A stretch of DNA of 37,725 nucleotides. It comes from DASRVA01 sp035550715. GTDB taxonomy: Bacteria > Gemmatimonadota > Gemmatimonadetes > JACCXV01 > JAHWKZ01. The notes beneath the pieces were generated by a model. The model was not told the DNA's origin. It saw only the letters and a program-made list of their open reading frames with translations, and did no database searches. Shown one piece after another: positions 37,372 to 37,725 of the stretch. The translations under genes were made by a program, and so were the position numbers. The first letter of the stretch is position 1. Each line of letters begins with the position of its first letter. The stretch is from positions 1 to 37,725 of the forward strand of contig DASZOP010000102.1 in NCBI GenBank assembly GCA_035550715.1, in the 5' to 3' direction.

Positions 37372-37725
37372 CGGGACTCCGGGATCACGATGAGTTCGAT
37401 CGTCGTACCGTCACGCTCCGCCACCAGCGGCACCTCCACCTCCGCCTTCAGCCCGGCCAGGACCGCCGTGTATACATAGACGTCGTCGATTGCCTCGCCC
37501 GCCAGGCTCAGGATCACGTCCCCGTTCCTTAGCCCCGCCCGATCCGCCGGTCCGCCCGGCCGGACCGACGAGAGTCTGAGCCCGGGCCCCTCGAACCCGT
37601 AATCCGGGACGACCCCGAGCGCGACCTGGAAGGCCATCGGCCGGGGGTCCGTGACCGGCGCTTCGGTGTACGGGATCGCCCTCCCGTCGGCCGCCGCCCG
37701 CACGACCGCCTCGACACGCTCGAGG
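37368..37725 (-). CDS. PDZ-domain tail of a probable M28-type peptidase (partial)
   Basis: The frame is open to the end of the window and gives the last 118 residues, starting LERVEAVVRAAADG. The fragment carries a PDZ domain: FQVALGVVPDYGFEGPGLRL, VRPGGPADRAGLRNGDVILSLAGEAI and VPLVAERDGTTIELIV. This tail, with F-x-V-A-L-G-V-x-P-D-Y, is typical of the PDZ at the end of secreted M28 (PA-domain) aminopeptidases. The catalytic part would lie beyond base 37725, so the peptidase call is inference. The PEBP gene overlaps its stop. The reading frame's first internal GTG (37703) is not a real start. Confidence 0.7.
   Translation of the reverse strand, partial: LERVEAVVRAAADGRAIPYTEAPVTDPRPMAFQVALGVVPDYGFEGPGLRLSSVRPGGPADRAGLRNGDVILSLAGEAIDDVYVYTAVLAGLKAEVEVPLVAERDGTTIELIVIPESR

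Overview
The window is very GC-rich, gene-dense DNA from a free-living diderm bacterium. Support for an outer membrane comes from a Kdo/LPS-type kinase, several lipoproteins, periplasmic PBP4-type enzymes, a DUF5916 protein and M56/BlaR1 and NfeD-type membrane proteins. The mix of BlaI/BlaR1-M56, DUF5916, DUF4097 pairs behind an ECF sigma factor, DUF3108, gamma-glutamyltranspeptidase and PDZ-peptidase tails resembles Gemmatimonadota or a related phylum. That placement is inference from gene style, because no rRNA or other phylogenetic marker is present. No tRNA, rRNA, CRISPR array, transposase, phage gene or integrase was seen, and no gap between genes exceeds about 210 bases.

Layout. 1-2150 (+): the tail of a membrane protein, a bactofilin-like membrane protein and a small secreted protein, followed by a 121-base nested inverted repeat. 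2354-9652: a lipoprotein, a cytoplasmic NlpC/P60 enzyme coupled to an ABC exporter half (-), a lipoprotein/DsbA-like pair (+), a second ABC exporter half (-), and a VirB10/TrbI-like lipoprotein (+). 9706-11415 (-): gamma-glutamyltranspeptidase. 11529-17576 (+): an overlapping operon of NfeD-type protease, 5-formyl-THF cyclo-ligase, ABC-2 type ATPase and permease, and a PBP4 carboxypeptidase. 17586-20736: a membrane-anchored HicB-like protein (-), a secreted FG-GAP-like protein (+), then DHH phosphoesterase and Mrp ATPase (-). 20821-22864 (+): a PDZ protein with a degenerate zincin motif and a CPBP membrane protease. 22916-26168 (-): an overlapping operon of a deoxyhypusine-synthase-like protein, a second PBP4 and a Kdo-kinase-like protein. 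26275-27864 (-): a DUF3108 protein and a GT2 glycosyltransferase. 28030-32532 (+): BlaI-like repressor, BlaR1/M56 protease and a DUF5916 protein, behind a promoter with a perfect operator-like dyad. 32639-36736 (+): SnoaL-like protein, macrodomain protein, ECF sigma factor, zinc-finger anti-sigma factor and two DUF4097 proteins. 36751-37725 (-): a PEBP-family lipoprotein and the PDZ tail of a probable peptidase.

The common theme is envelope construction and surveillance: murein trimming and recycling (two PBP4s, NlpC/P60, GGT), LPS phosphorylation, lipid or drug export, membrane proteolysis (NfeD, CPBP, M56) and two regulatory circuits (BlaI/BlaR1 and sigma/anti-sigma). Overlapping stop/start codons (ATGA, GTGA, TTGA) are frequent, so translational coupling is the rule. 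The most unusual items are the deoxyhypusine-synthase-like protein in an envelope operon, the membrane-anchored HicB-like orphan, the HQxxH pseudo-peptidase, the two ABC halves whose motif defects are complementary although their genes are separated by an opposite-strand cassette, and the nested inverted repeat at 2150-2270.
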